Source: Brevundimonas sp. (GTDB taxonomy: Bacteria; Pseudomonadota; Alphaproteobacteria; Caulobacterales; Caulobacteraceae). Taken from it: a stretch of 6,671 bases of DNA. The position numbers and the translations under genes were made by a program. This document shows positions 1-6,002 of this stretch, in pieces. Within the stretch, counting starts at the first letter, position 1, and each line of letters opens with the position of its first letter. Under the pieces are notes generated by a model. It made no database searches. It had not been told where the DNA came from and worked only from the letters and a program-made list of their open reading frames with translations. The DNA is taken from positions 1-6,671 of the forward strand of contig JANJTI010000021.1 in the NCBI GenBank assembly GCA_024711185.1, given 5' to 3'.

Positions 1-402
1 GACGTGGTGGTGGCGACCGAGCTGAAGCCGGGGGCGGAAACCCGCACCGTGCTGGCCCGCGAGGAGATCGGCGCGGACGAGAAGATTCTCGACGCCGGCC
101 CGCTGACGGTCGAGGCGCTGGTCAAGGCCATGGCCCTGTCGCGCACCCTGATCTGGAATGGCCCGCTGGGCGTGTTCGAGGTTCCGCCGTTCGACGCAGC
201 CACCGTCAAGGCGGCCCAGGCGGCGGCCCAGCTGGCCAGGACCGGGGCGATCACCGCCGTGGCCGGCGGCGGCGACACGGTGGCGGCCCTGCACCACGCC
301 GGGGTCGTCGATGACATGACGTTCGTGTCGACCGCGGGCGGCGCCTTCCTCGAATGGATGGAGGGCAAGCCCCTGCCGGGAGTCGAGGCCTTGCGGGCCT
401 GA
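1..402 (+). CDS. pgk: Phosphoglycerate kinase, C-terminal part (5' end outside window)
   Basis: Phosphoglycerate kinase transfers phosphate between 1,3-bisphosphoglycerate and ADP in cytoplasmic glycolysis and gluconeogenesis. Only the last 133 codons are present; the reading frame is open from base 1 and ends at TGA 400-402. The visible part belongs to the C-terminal nucleotide-binding domain. It has the WNGPLGVFE segment, the glycine-rich GGGDTVAAL loop that contacts nucleotide phosphates, and the family's closing [20 protein letters not shown] segment, which is the standard C-terminus, so the gene ends normally. The next gene starts 99 bases downstream on the same strand, after a small hairpin, so it may or may not be co-transcribed. 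The family is certain. The N-terminal substrate domain cannot be judged here. Confidence 0.97.
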   Translation, partial: DVVVATELKPGAETRTVLAREEIGADEKILDAGPLTVEALVKAMALSRTLIWNGPLGVFEVPPFDAATVKAAQAAAQLARTGAITAVAGGGDTVAALHHAGVVDDMTFVSTAGGAFLEWMEGKPLPGVEALRA

Positions 403-420
403 CAGCCCGGGAGACCGTCT

Positions 421-435
421 GCGACGTGCTGTCGC
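421..435 (+). other. Small perfect inverted repeat after pgk
   Basis: GCGAC and GTCGC are separated by five bases, giving a five-base-pair stem 18 bases after the pgk stop codon. No T-run follows, so it is at best a weak terminator or a 3' end stabiliser for pgk. Short repeats like this arise often by chance in GC-rich DNA. Confidence 0.25.
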
Positions 436-449
436 CCCTGCTGTTAAGA

Positions 450-476
450 TTGCGGTGTGCAGTCGCGGCCTAGGTT
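450..476 (+). promoter_or_regulatory. Possible promoter for the H-NOX / kinase pair
   Basis: TTGCGGT at 450-456 and CCTAGGTT at 469-476, 12 bases apart, loosely resemble the Caulobacter housekeeping promoter (TTGACGS, 10-14 bases, GCTANAWC). They lie 26 bases before the H-NOX start codon. The match is partial, and I see no FNR/NnrR-like TTGAT..ATCAA palindrome in the gap that would suggest direct NO or oxygen control. Treat this as a weak prediction. Confidence 0.25.
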
Positions 477-501
477 CGCGCTTCTTTCGCAGGAGGCGAA
501 C

Positions 502-1065
502 ATGAAGGGCGTGGTCTTCAACCTGCTGGAGGAAGCGGTCGGCCGGGCTTACGGCCCGGAGACCTGGGACGCCCTGATCGAGGCGTCCGGAGTGTCGGGC
601 GCCTACACCTCGCTCGGCAACTACCCCGACGAGGAGATCGAGGCGCTGGTCGCAGCGGCCATGGCGGCGCTGTCGCTGGATCGCGACGCGATCCTGCGCT
701 GGTTCGGCCAACAGGCCATGCCTGTGCTCGCGGAGCTCTATCCCGAGTTCTTCACGGGTTGCCCGGACGGGCGGACCTTCGTGCAGGGGGTCAACCACAT
801 CATCCACGCCGAGGTGCGCAAGCTCTACCCCGGCGCCGCCTGCCCCTACTTCCACCTGCACACCGACGCCTCGGGCGACCTGGTCATGGACTACCTGTCG
901 GCGCGCAACATGTGCGCCCTGGCGCAGGGCTTCGTGGAGGGCGCGGCGGCCTGGTACGGGCAGGAGGTCGCGTTCCGCCACGTCCACTGCACCCAGCGCG
1001 GCGATCCGCAGTGCACCTTCGCCATGACATGGTCGCCGCTGCCGGCGCAGGCCGAGGCCGCTTGA
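502..1065 (+). CDS. hnoX: H-NOX haem nitric-oxide sensor protein
   Basis: Stand-alone H-NOX (HNOB) domain, 187 residues, the usual length for bacterial members. The family binds ferrous haem and senses NO, usually controlling a neighbouring kinase or cyclic-di-GMP enzyme. Visible hallmarks are the N-terminus MKGVVFNLLEE, proximal haem ligand H102 (by alignment to the HxxxxxxYPG pattern), conserved P115, and the haem-propionate YxSxR motif as Y131, S133, R135. The numbering equals that of Thermoanaerobacter H-NOX. Position 140, the distal tyrosine in O2-binding members, is Leu here, and positions 9 and 74 are Leu and Pro. A non-polar distal pocket is therefore predicted, selecting NO over O2 (inference). 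C138, H160, C163 and C171 match the spacing of the zinc/cysteine site described in other proteobacterial H-NOX proteins. The start is ATG 502, with AGGAGG at 491-496 five bases upstream. The stop overlaps the kinase start, so the two are translationally coupled partners. Confidence 0.95.
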   Translation: MKGVVFNLLEEAVGRAYGPETWDALIEASGVSGAYTSLGNYPDEEIEALVAAAMAALSLDRDAILRWFGQQAMPVLAELYPEFFTGCPDGRTFVQGVNHIIHAEVRKLYPGAACPYFHLHTDASGDLVMDYLSARNMCALAQGFVEGAAAWYGQEVAFRHVHCTQRGDPQCTFAMTWSPLPAQAEAA

Positions 1066-2891
1066 CCCCCCCGCCATCCGAACCAGCGCCCGAGGAACGG
1101 ATCGCGCGCCTCGAACGCCGCCTCGCCCGGGAACGGGAGGCGCGACGCGAGGCCGAGCGCATCGCCGAGGAAGGCACCCGCGGCCTGTTCGAGCAGCAGC
1201 GCCGCCTCGAGCTCATCCAGGCGGTGGCGGCCGCCGCCAACCACATGGACGATCCGGCCGACGCCTTCCGCTTCGCTGTCGACCGCATCTGCGCCCATGC
1301 GGGCTGGCCGACCGGCCATGTCTGGATGTTTCCCGACGACGACCCCGGCGGGCTGCTGATCTCGTCCGGCGTCTGGCATCCGCAGGAGGGCGAAGACTCG
1401 CCCTTCCGCGTCCAGACGCGGGCCATGTTCTTCCCGCGCGGGGTCGGCCTGCCCGGCCGGGTGCTGGACGAGGGCCGCGCGATATGGGCCGAGGACGTGA
1501 CGGTGGAGGCGAACTTCCCGCGCGCGGGCAGCGCGCGCGAGTCCGGCCTGCGCGCCGGCTTCGCCTTCCCGGCCCTGATCGGCGACGAGGTCGCGGCGGT
1601 TCTTGAGTTCTTCCAGAGCCGGCCCGCCCCGCCCGACGCGGAATTGCTCGCGACCCTCGACCAGATCGGCGCCGTGCTGGGCCGGGTGGTCGAACGGCAC
1701 CGGGCGGCCCGCCGGCTGCTCCGTCACAACGAGGACCTGGCGGCGCAGAGAGATGCTGCGGAACAGGCCAATCGCGCCAAGTCCGCCTTTCTCGCCGTGA
1801 CCAGCCACGAGGTGCGTACGCCCCTGAACGCCGTGCTGGGTCTGGCCGAGGCGCTGAAGCGGGAACCTCTCACCCCGCGTCAGCACGAGCTGAACAACGG
1901 AGTGCTGGCTTCGGGCCAGATGCTGCTGCGGCTGTTGAACGCGGTGCTCGACATGTCGCGGATCGAGGCCGATCAGGCCGAGGTCCGGATGGGCGACTTC
2001 GATCTCGCCGACAAGTTGGCGTCCATCGTCGGCATCTGGACGCCGCGCGCGGACGAACTGGGCGCCTCGCTGACGCTCGACCTCGGCGGGCTGAGCGTCG
2101 ACCGCATCCGCTCCGACGAGGGCCGCTTCGAGCAAACCCTGGTCAACCTGGTTTCGAACGCGCTGAAGTTCACTCCGCGCGGCGGAGAGGTGATCGTGCG
2201 CGTCCGGACGGAGGACGGAACGGCGCGGGTCGAGGTGATCGACGGCGGTCCCGGCGTCGCCGCCGAGGATCGCGACCGGATCTTCCAGCCCTTCGAGCAA
2301 ACCGACGCGGGCCGTGAAGCCGGCGGGGCCGGCCTCGGCCTGGCGATCTGTTCCGGCAACGTCCGCCTGCTGGGCGGGCGGATCGGCGCGGACAGGGACG
2401 AACTGGGACGGAGCCGGTTCTGGTTCACCTGCCCGTTCGAGGCCGACTCCGAACAAGGCTTGGGCCTGGGGGAGGCGGCGGGGCCCTGGATCATGCCGGG
2501 GCTGCGGGTCCTCGCCGCCGAGGACCACCCGGCCAACCGGCGGGTGCTGGAAGTCCTCCTCGCCCCCGGCGAGGTGGACCTGACCTTCGCCGTGGACGGC
2601 GCCGAGGCGGTCGCGGCCCTCGAGGCGGACCGGTTCGACCTCGTGCTGATGGACGCCAACATGCCAGTGATGGACGGGATCGAGGCGGTCCGCCGCATTC
2701 GCGCGCAGGGCCTGGCCGCCGGCGCCCCGATCCACATGCTCACCGCCAACGCCTTCGCCGACGACGTCGAACGCTACATGGCGGCGGGCGCCGACGGCGT
2801 GCTGACCAAGCCGATCCAGATCGAGCAGCTGTTCGCGGTGCTTGCGGGATGCCGGGCCCACGCCAGCGCATCCGCTCGCAGCGCCGCCTGA
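1062..2891 (+). CDS. H-NOX-associated hybrid sensor histidine kinase (GAF-HisKA-HATPase-REC)
   Basis: Soluble hybrid histidine kinase of 609 residues, with no membrane segment. In order: a charged coiled coil (about 10-50); a GAF-type sensor domain (about 65-210, with GVGLPGRVLDEGRAIW at 127-142); a second helix (about 211-240); and HisKA with phospho-accepting H249 in SHEVRTPLN. Next is HATPase_c, with N-box NLVSNALKF (362-370), G1 box DGGPGV (394-399), F-box IFQPFEQ and G2 box GAGLGLAI (422-429). Last is a receiver (about 480-600) with acidic E486/D487, phospho-acceptor D531, T561 and K583. All catalytic residues are present. I chose TTG 1062: it overlaps the H-NOX stop (TTGA), has GAGG at 1054-1057, and gives a typical N-terminus. 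ATG 1029 would add 11 residues but lacks a ribosome site. Kinases paired with H-NOX are inhibited or retuned when the sensor binds NO; regulation of this one by H-NOX is inferred from the overlap. No HPt domain or output protein is encoded nearby. Confidence 0.93.
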   Translation: MTPPPSEPAPEERIARLERRLAREREARREAERIAEEGTRGLFEQQRRLELIQAVAAAANHMDDPADAFRFAVDRICAHAGWPTGHVWMFPDDDPGGLLISSGVWHPQEGEDSPFRVQTRAMFFPRGVGLPGRVLDEGRAIWAEDVTVEANFPRAGSARESGLRAGFAFPALIGDEVAAVLEFFQSRPAPPDAELLATLDQIGAVLGRVVERHRAARRLLRHNEDLAAQRDAAEQANRAKSAFLAVTSHEVRTPLNAVLGLAEALKREPLTPRQHELNNGVLASGQMLLRLLNAVLDMSRIEADQAEVRMGDFDLADKLASIVGIWTPRADELGASLTLDLGGLSVDRIRSDEGRFEQTLVNLVSNALKFTPRGGEVIVRVRTEDGTARVEVIDGGPGVAAEDRDRIFQPFEQTDAGREAGGAGLGLAICSGNVRLLGGRIGADRDELGRSRFWFTCPFEADSEQGLGLGEAAGPWIMPGLRVLAAEDHPANRRVLEVLLAPGEVDLTFAVDGAEAVAALEADRFDLVLMDANMPVMDGIEAVRRIRAQGLAAGAPIHMLTANAFADDVERYMAAGADGVLTKPIQIEQLFAVLAGCRAHASASARSAA

Positions 2892-2977
2892 GGCCGGCCC
2901 CGGCTGTAACAATGCGTGACTTCGTCCTGCGTCGGCATTAAAGCAGCGGCCAACGACAAAGCTTTCAGGAGGCACTC

Positions 2978-4003
2978 ATGGATCTGGCGGCGCTCAACGC
3001 GGTGGCCGAGGCGATGGTCACGCCCGGCAAGGGCATTCTGGCGGCCGACGAGTCCACCGGCACGATCAAGAAGCGCTTCGACGCCATCGGGGTGGAGAAC
3101 ACCGAGGACAATCGCCGCGACTACCGCGAGTGCCTGTTCCGGGCCGAGCAGACCATGCGCGAGCACATCTCGGGCGTGATCCTGTTCGAGGAAACCCTGT
3201 ACCAGGACGCGAAGGACGGCACGCCGCTGATCGACCTGATCAAGGCAGCCGGCTCCATCCCCGGCATCAAGGTCGACAAGGGCGCGACCAAGATGGCCGG
3301 CTTCCCGGGGGAAACGGTCACCAAGGGCCTCGACGGGCTGTCCAAGCGCGTGCGCGCCCACTACGAGCGGGGCGCGCGCTTCGCCAAGTGGCGCGCCGTG
3401 ATCGACATCGCCGACGGCATCCCGACCTGGGGCGCGGTCAAGGCCAACGCGCATGCGCTGGCCCGCTACGCCCGCATCTGCCAGCAGGAGCAGGTCGTGC
3501 CGATCGTCGAGCCGGAGGTGCTGATGGACGGCGCCCACGACATCGACCGCTGCGACGAGGTCACCCGCTGGACCCTGCAGACGGTGTTCCAGGAGCTCTA
3601 CGAGCAGCGCGTGGCGCTGGAGGGCATCGTGCTGAAGCCCAACATGGTCATCTCGGGCAAGGGTTCGCGCCGCCAGGCGTCGGTGCAGGAAGTGGCCGAG
3701 CGCACCATCGCCGCCCTGAAGGCCACCGTGCCGTCGGCGGTGCCGGGCATCGCCTATCTGTCGGGCGGCCAGACCGACGAGCAGGCCACCGCCCACCTCG
3801 ACGCCATGAACCGCATCGGCGGCTTCCCGTGGAAGATGACCTTCTCCTACGGCCGCGCCCTGCAGGCGGCGCCGCAGCGGGCCTGGTCAGGCAAGGCCGA
3901 GAACGCCGTCGCCTGCCAGGAGGCCTTCCACCACCGCGCCCGCATGAACGGCCTGGCCTCGCTGGGCCAGTGGGAGCAGACGCTGGAAAAGAAGGCGGCC
4001 TGA
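2978..4003 (+). CDS. fda: Class I fructose-bisphosphate aldolase
   Basis: Animal-type class I (Schiff-base, metal-independent) aldolase of 341 residues, cleaving fructose 1,6-bisphosphate to dihydroxyacetone phosphate and glyceraldehyde 3-phosphate in the cytoplasm. Active-site residues of rabbit aldolase are all found at a constant offset of nine: D24 (D33) in LAADES, K98 (K107), K137 (K146) in ARFAKWR, E178 (E187) in IVEPE, and Schiff-base lysine K220 (K229) in VLKPNMV. The phosphate-binding YLSGGQTDEQAT segment is at 260-271. The C-terminus ends EKKAA and lacks the terminal tyrosine of vertebrate enzymes. ATG 2978 follows AGGAGG (2967-2972) by five bases. It starts 86 bases after the kinase stop; that gap has an imperfect dyad (AATGC 2911-2915, GCATT 2935-2939) and the palindrome AAAGCTTT (2958-2965) just before the ribosome site. 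It may have its own promoter, but I cannot point to a convincing one. Family assignment is certain; the symbol is a convention. Confidence 0.96.
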   Translation: MDLAALNAVAEAMVTPGKGILAADESTGTIKKRFDAIGVENTEDNRRDYRECLFRAEQTMREHISGVILFEETLYQDAKDGTPLIDLIKAAGSIPGIKVDKGATKMAGFPGETVTKGLDGLSKRVRAHYERGARFAKWRAVIDIADGIPTWGAVKANAHALARYARICQQEQVVPIVEPEVLMDGAHDIDRCDEVTRWTLQTVFQELYEQRVALEGIVLKPNMVISGKGSRRQASVQEVAERTIAALKATVPSAVPGIAYLSGGQTDEQATAHLDAMNRIGGFPWKMTFSYGRALQAAPQRAWSGKAENAVACQEAFHHRARMNGLASLGQWEQTLEKKAA

Positions 4004-4012
4004 TCCGCAAGC

Positions 4013-4038
4013 GCGGGGAGGCCCTCCGGCTTCCCCGC
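4013..4038. terminator. Strong GC-rich hairpin between convergent genes
   Basis: GCGGGGAGGCC (4013-4023) pairs with GGCTTCCCCGC (4028-4038) across a four-base CTCC loop. On the + strand the stem is eleven base pairs including one G-U. It starts ten bases after the fda stop and ends ten bases before the stop of the convergent lipoprotein gene. There is no T-run on either side, which is common for terminators in high-GC genomes. On the - strand the G-U becomes an A-C mismatch, so it should act best for fda. A shared role as bidirectional terminator is inferred. Confidence 0.7.
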
Positions 4039-4047
4039 CCATCGGCG

Positions 4048-4680
4048 TCAGCGGTAGCGGGACTCCATCCGCCAGCGAACGTCACGCGCGCGCTCCTCGG
4101 CGTCGTCCAGTTCGCGCTGCGCGCGCCGCCATTCCCGCTCGGTGTCCTCGCGCTCGCGACGCAGCTCCCGGATGCGGTTGCGGATGGCGTCGCGCTCGGC
4201 GTCGCTCAGCCCCTCCGCGCGCAATTCGCGCTGCTTGGCCTCGATCTTGTCGTCGAGCTCCTCCAGCCGGGCCCCGTTGCTGTCGATGCGGCCGCGGGCT
4301 TCCGACACGGCCGCGTCGGCGAGGTGGATGACCCTGCCGTCCTCGTAGGCGACGAGGAAGTCCCGCTCCACCCCCGCCGGACAGACTCCGGCGTAGCCGC
4401 CCCCCTGCGACCCCACCCGGAATCCGTTCTCGACCGTGCAATAGCGCAGCACCCCGTCGCTCCAGCCCGCCCGATAGGACGCGTCGTCGGGAACCACGCC
4501 GTGCCGGCCGCAGGCCTGCGCATGCTCGCCCAGCCGGCTCATGGCGTAGCCGGCGGCGCCGTCGGAGAACCCCTGCCCGCTCCAGTCGCCGGCCAGACAC
4601 TGCTGCTCGCTCATGGTCGCGCAACTGCCCAGGCCGACGGCCAGTCCCGCGAGCGCGGCTGCGCACAGGACATTTCGCAT
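4048..4680 (-). CDS. DUF2799-type lipoprotein with charged C-terminal coiled coil
   Basis: Predicted exported lipoprotein of 210 residues, function unknown. The N-terminus is a short signal peptide (MRN, hydrophobic 4-18) ending in an LGSC lipobox, so C20 would be the lipidated first mature residue. Residues about 25-125 resemble the DUF2799 family: CLAGDW near the start of the mature chain, a GxxDG segment, an ACGRHGV segment, YRAGWSDG followed by YCT, then GxxGVCP. Cysteines C28, C57, C81 and C100 could form disulfides in the periplasm. Residues about 122-206 are strongly charged and heptad-like (many E, R, D), predicting a long coiled coil. The start is ATG 4680-4678, preceded by a GGGGAGGGG ribosome site; an in-frame upstream extension to 4767 would bury the signal peptide. 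The gene is convergent with fda, divergent from the rluD-type gene, and appears monocistronic. The family match is from memory of motifs. Confidence 0.85.
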   Translation of the reverse strand: MRNVLCAAALAGLAVGLGSCATMSEQQCLAGDWSGQGFSDGAAGYAMSRLGEHAQACGRHGVVPDDASYRAGWSDGVLRYCTVENGFRVGSQGGGYAGVCPAGVERDFLVAYEDGRVIHLADAAVSEARGRIDSNGARLEELDDKIEAKQRELRAEGLSDAERDAIRNRIRELRREREDTEREWRRAQRELDDAEERARDVRWRMESRYR

Positions 4681-4805
4681 GGGCCCCTCCCCCGAAAGAC
4701 CGTTAACCTTTGCCTGAAGCTTGACCGTTGGGGAAGCTCCCGCGTTGACCGGATCAGCGGCGGTCATGCAAGACAGGCGGCCGCCCCAGGGCGACGGAGC
4801 TGGCT
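4681..4805. promoter_or_regulatory. Divergent intergenic region with two TTGACCG repeats
   Basis: These 125 bases must hold the leftward promoter of the lipoprotein gene and probably the rightward promoter of the pseudouridine synthase gene. TTGACCG occurs twice in direct orientation, at 4721-4727 and 4745-4751, 24 bases apart start to start. Either could be a -35 element on the + strand; the second is the better placed for the synthase, but no clear -10 follows either. On the - strand the palindrome GTTAAC (4702-4707) is the most AT-rich spot and a possible -10 area. GGAG at 4796-4799 is the ribosome site for the GTG start at 4806. The exact promoters are not resolved. Confidence 0.4.
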
Positions 4806-5807
4806 GTGTCCGACGAACCCCTGATCACCGAAGACGACGAGCCAACCGTGCTGGAGGTCCGCATCGAGGCCGCTGGCGGGCGGCTGGACAAGACCCTGGC
4901 GGACGCCCTGCCGGAGCTGTCGCGCGCGCGTCTCCAGGCTCTGATCGCCGCCGGCGCGGTGAGCCGCGACGGAGCCCCCTTATCCGCCGGCTCCGCAAAG
5001 GCGGCGCCGGGTCTCTACGCCGTCGTCCTGCCTCCGGTCATGCCCGCGGACCCCCGGCCGGAAGCGATCCCGCTGGATGTCCTGTTCGAGGACGACGATC
5101 TGATCGTCGTCGACAAGCCGGCGGGCATGGCGGCGCACCCCGGCCCGGGATGCGAGACCGGCACCCTGGTCAACGCCCTGCTGCACCACTGCGGCGACAG
5201 CCTGTCCGGCATCGGCGGCGTCGCCCGTCCGGGCATCGTGCACCGGCTGGACAAGGACACCTCCGGCGTGATGGTCGCCGCCAAGTCCGACCGCGCCCAC
5301 ACAGGCCTGTCGGCCCTGTTCGCCGCCCACGACATCGAGCGCACCTACGTCGCGCTGACCCGGGGCGCCCCGTCGCCGGCGCGGGGGCGCATCGAGACCC
5401 TGATCGGGCGCTCGTCCTCGGACCGCAAGAAAATGGCGGTGCTGCGCTCCGGCGGACGCAATGCGATCACCGACTATGTGGTGGAGGCGGTCTACGGCGC
5501 GCCGTCCAAACCCGGGAACGCGCCGATGGCGGCGCGGGTGGCCTGCACCCTGCACACCGGCCGGACCCATCAGATCCGGGTGCACCTCGCCTCGAAGGGC
5601 GCGCCGATCCTTGGCGATCCTGTCTACGGGTCAGGCAGCCCGGCGGCGCCGGTGCGCGCCGCCATCGCCGCCGCGGGACTGCAGCGACAGGCCCTGCACG
5701 CGACGGTTCTGGGTTTCGTCCATCCGGTCACGGGCGAGGCGCTGAGGTTCCAGACCGCCCCGCCGGCGGACATGCGCGCTCTGGACGAGACGTTGTCGGA
5801 TCTGTGA
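4806..5807 (+). CDS. rluD: RluD-type 23S rRNA pseudouridine synthase
   Basis: RluA-family pseudouridine synthase of 333 residues, close to the 326 of E. coli RluD. RluD isomerises uridines 1911, 1915 and 1917 in helix 69 of 23S rRNA and helps 50S assembly. An S4 RNA-binding domain occupies about residues 24-75 (RLDKTLADALPELSRARLQ). The catalytic domain follows, with LIVVDKPAGMAAHPG at 99-113, the family signature HRLDKDTSG at 146-154 with catalytic D149, and GRTHQIRVHL at 252-261. All key residues are intact. The start is GTG 4806, with GGAG six bases upstream; starting here gives a short acidic tail before the S4 domain. The lipoprotein gene is divergent and rpoH follows 219 bases downstream on the same strand, an arrangement I recall from other alphaproteobacteria. 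The RluD rather than RluC specificity is inferred from motif style and neighbourhood. Confidence 0.92.
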   Translation: MSDEPLITEDDEPTVLEVRIEAAGGRLDKTLADALPELSRARLQALIAAGAVSRDGAPLSAGSAKAAPGLYAVVLPPVMPADPRPEAIPLDVLFEDDDLIVVDKPAGMAAHPGPGCETGTLVNALLHHCGDSLSGIGGVARPGIVHRLDKDTSGVMVAAKSDRAHTGLSALFAAHDIERTYVALTRGAPSPARGRIETLIGRSSSDRKKMAVLRSGGRNAITDYVVEAVYGAPSKPGNAPMAARVACTLHTGRTHQIRVHLASKGAPILGDPVYGSGSPAAPVRAAIAAAGLQRQALHATVLGFVHPVTGEALRFQTAPPADMRALDETLSDL

Positions 5808-5815
5808 GGGGCCTC

Positions 5816-5840
5816 AGTGCGTCTTGATTAAAGACTGACT
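5816..5840 (+). other. Hairpin just after the rluD stop codon
   Basis: GTCTT (5821-5825) pairs with AAGAC (5831-5835) around a GATTA loop. AGT (5816-5818) pairs with ACT (5838-5840) beyond a symmetric two-base internal loop. It begins eight bases after the rluD stop. No T-run follows, so it could be a weak terminator or 3' stabiliser. It overlaps the promoter candidate at 5823-5852, so the dyad may instead be an operator. Confidence 0.4.
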
Positions 5841-5852
5841 ATGGGATATATG
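5823..5852 (+). promoter_or_regulatory. Candidate rpoH promoter in an AT-rich patch
   Basis: TTGATT (5824-5829), 17 bases, then TATATG (5847-5852) is a recognisable sigma-70-like promoter: TTGA of the -35 and TATA of the -10 match. The patch is strikingly AT-rich for this genome. CTTG (5823-5826) followed 18 bases later by GATATAT also partly fits the alphaproteobacterial heat-shock pattern CTTG..CYTATNT, though the CY of that -10 is missing. Known Caulobacter rpoH has both a housekeeping and a sigma-32 promoter, so overlapping use is possible. Transcription from here would give a leader of roughly 170 bases. Confidence 0.5.
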
Positions 5853-5885
5853 GAGCCACATTCGGTGCAGTGGCGCCGGGGCAAC

Positions 5886-5927
5886 GGTCACGCTTTGCTG
5901 TGACCATCCGCCTCTGACGAAGGCGGA
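5886..5927 (+). other. Two tandem hairpins in the rpoH leader
   Basis: The first hairpin is GGTCAC (5886-5891) with GTGACC (5900-5905), extended inward by GC/GC with a bulged T to leave a three-base loop. Two bases later the second begins: TCCGCCT (5907-5913) with AGGCGGA (5921-5927), a perfect seven-base-pair stem around a seven-base loop. Neither is followed by a T-run. Both lie inside the predicted rpoH transcript, so leader RNA structure or a protein-binding site fits better than a terminator. Confidence 0.5.
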
Positions 5928-6002
5928 AACCCGATCCTATCTCACCGGTTGAGGGGCGAGACGCCGGCGCACGACGCGTGGCCGACGCCGCAGGGCCCGC
6001 TC

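Noticed and set aside
457..501. Earlier GTG start for H-NOX
   Set aside because: It adds 15 residues before the conserved MKGVVFNLLEE N-terminus and lacks a ribosome site, whereas ATG 502 has AGGAGG at ideal spacing.
759..1061. Extension of the kinase upstream into the H-NOX gene
   Set aside because: The added residues are out of frame with H-NOX, arginine-rich and without domain character; the overlap start at 1062 is better supported.
891..2975. Very long open frame (694 codons) on the - strand opposite the kinase
   Set aside because: It mirrors the kinase codons in a high-GC genome, where few stop codons occur on the opposite strand. The protein has no recognisable domain, while the + strand frame has a full set of kinase and receiver motifs.
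2774..3796. 340-codon - strand open frame over fda
   Set aside because: A low-complexity shadow of the aldolase, rich in R, H, G and L, with no motif; the aldolase frame has every active-site residue.
4681..4767. Upstream start for the lipoprotein gene
   Set aside because: It would place 29 polar residues before the signal peptide and prevent lipoprotein export; ATG 4680 has a strong ribosome site.
3130..4824. 564-codon + strand frame running from fda into the rluD start
   Set aside because: Out of frame with fda, rich in R, G and P, and it crosses the terminator hairpin and the oppositely oriented lipoprotein gene.
4721..5827. 368-codon + strand frame overlapping rluD
   Set aside because: The arginine-, glycine- and proline-rich composition is typical of a frame-shifted shadow; the S4 and pseudouridine synthase motifs are all in the 4806 frame.
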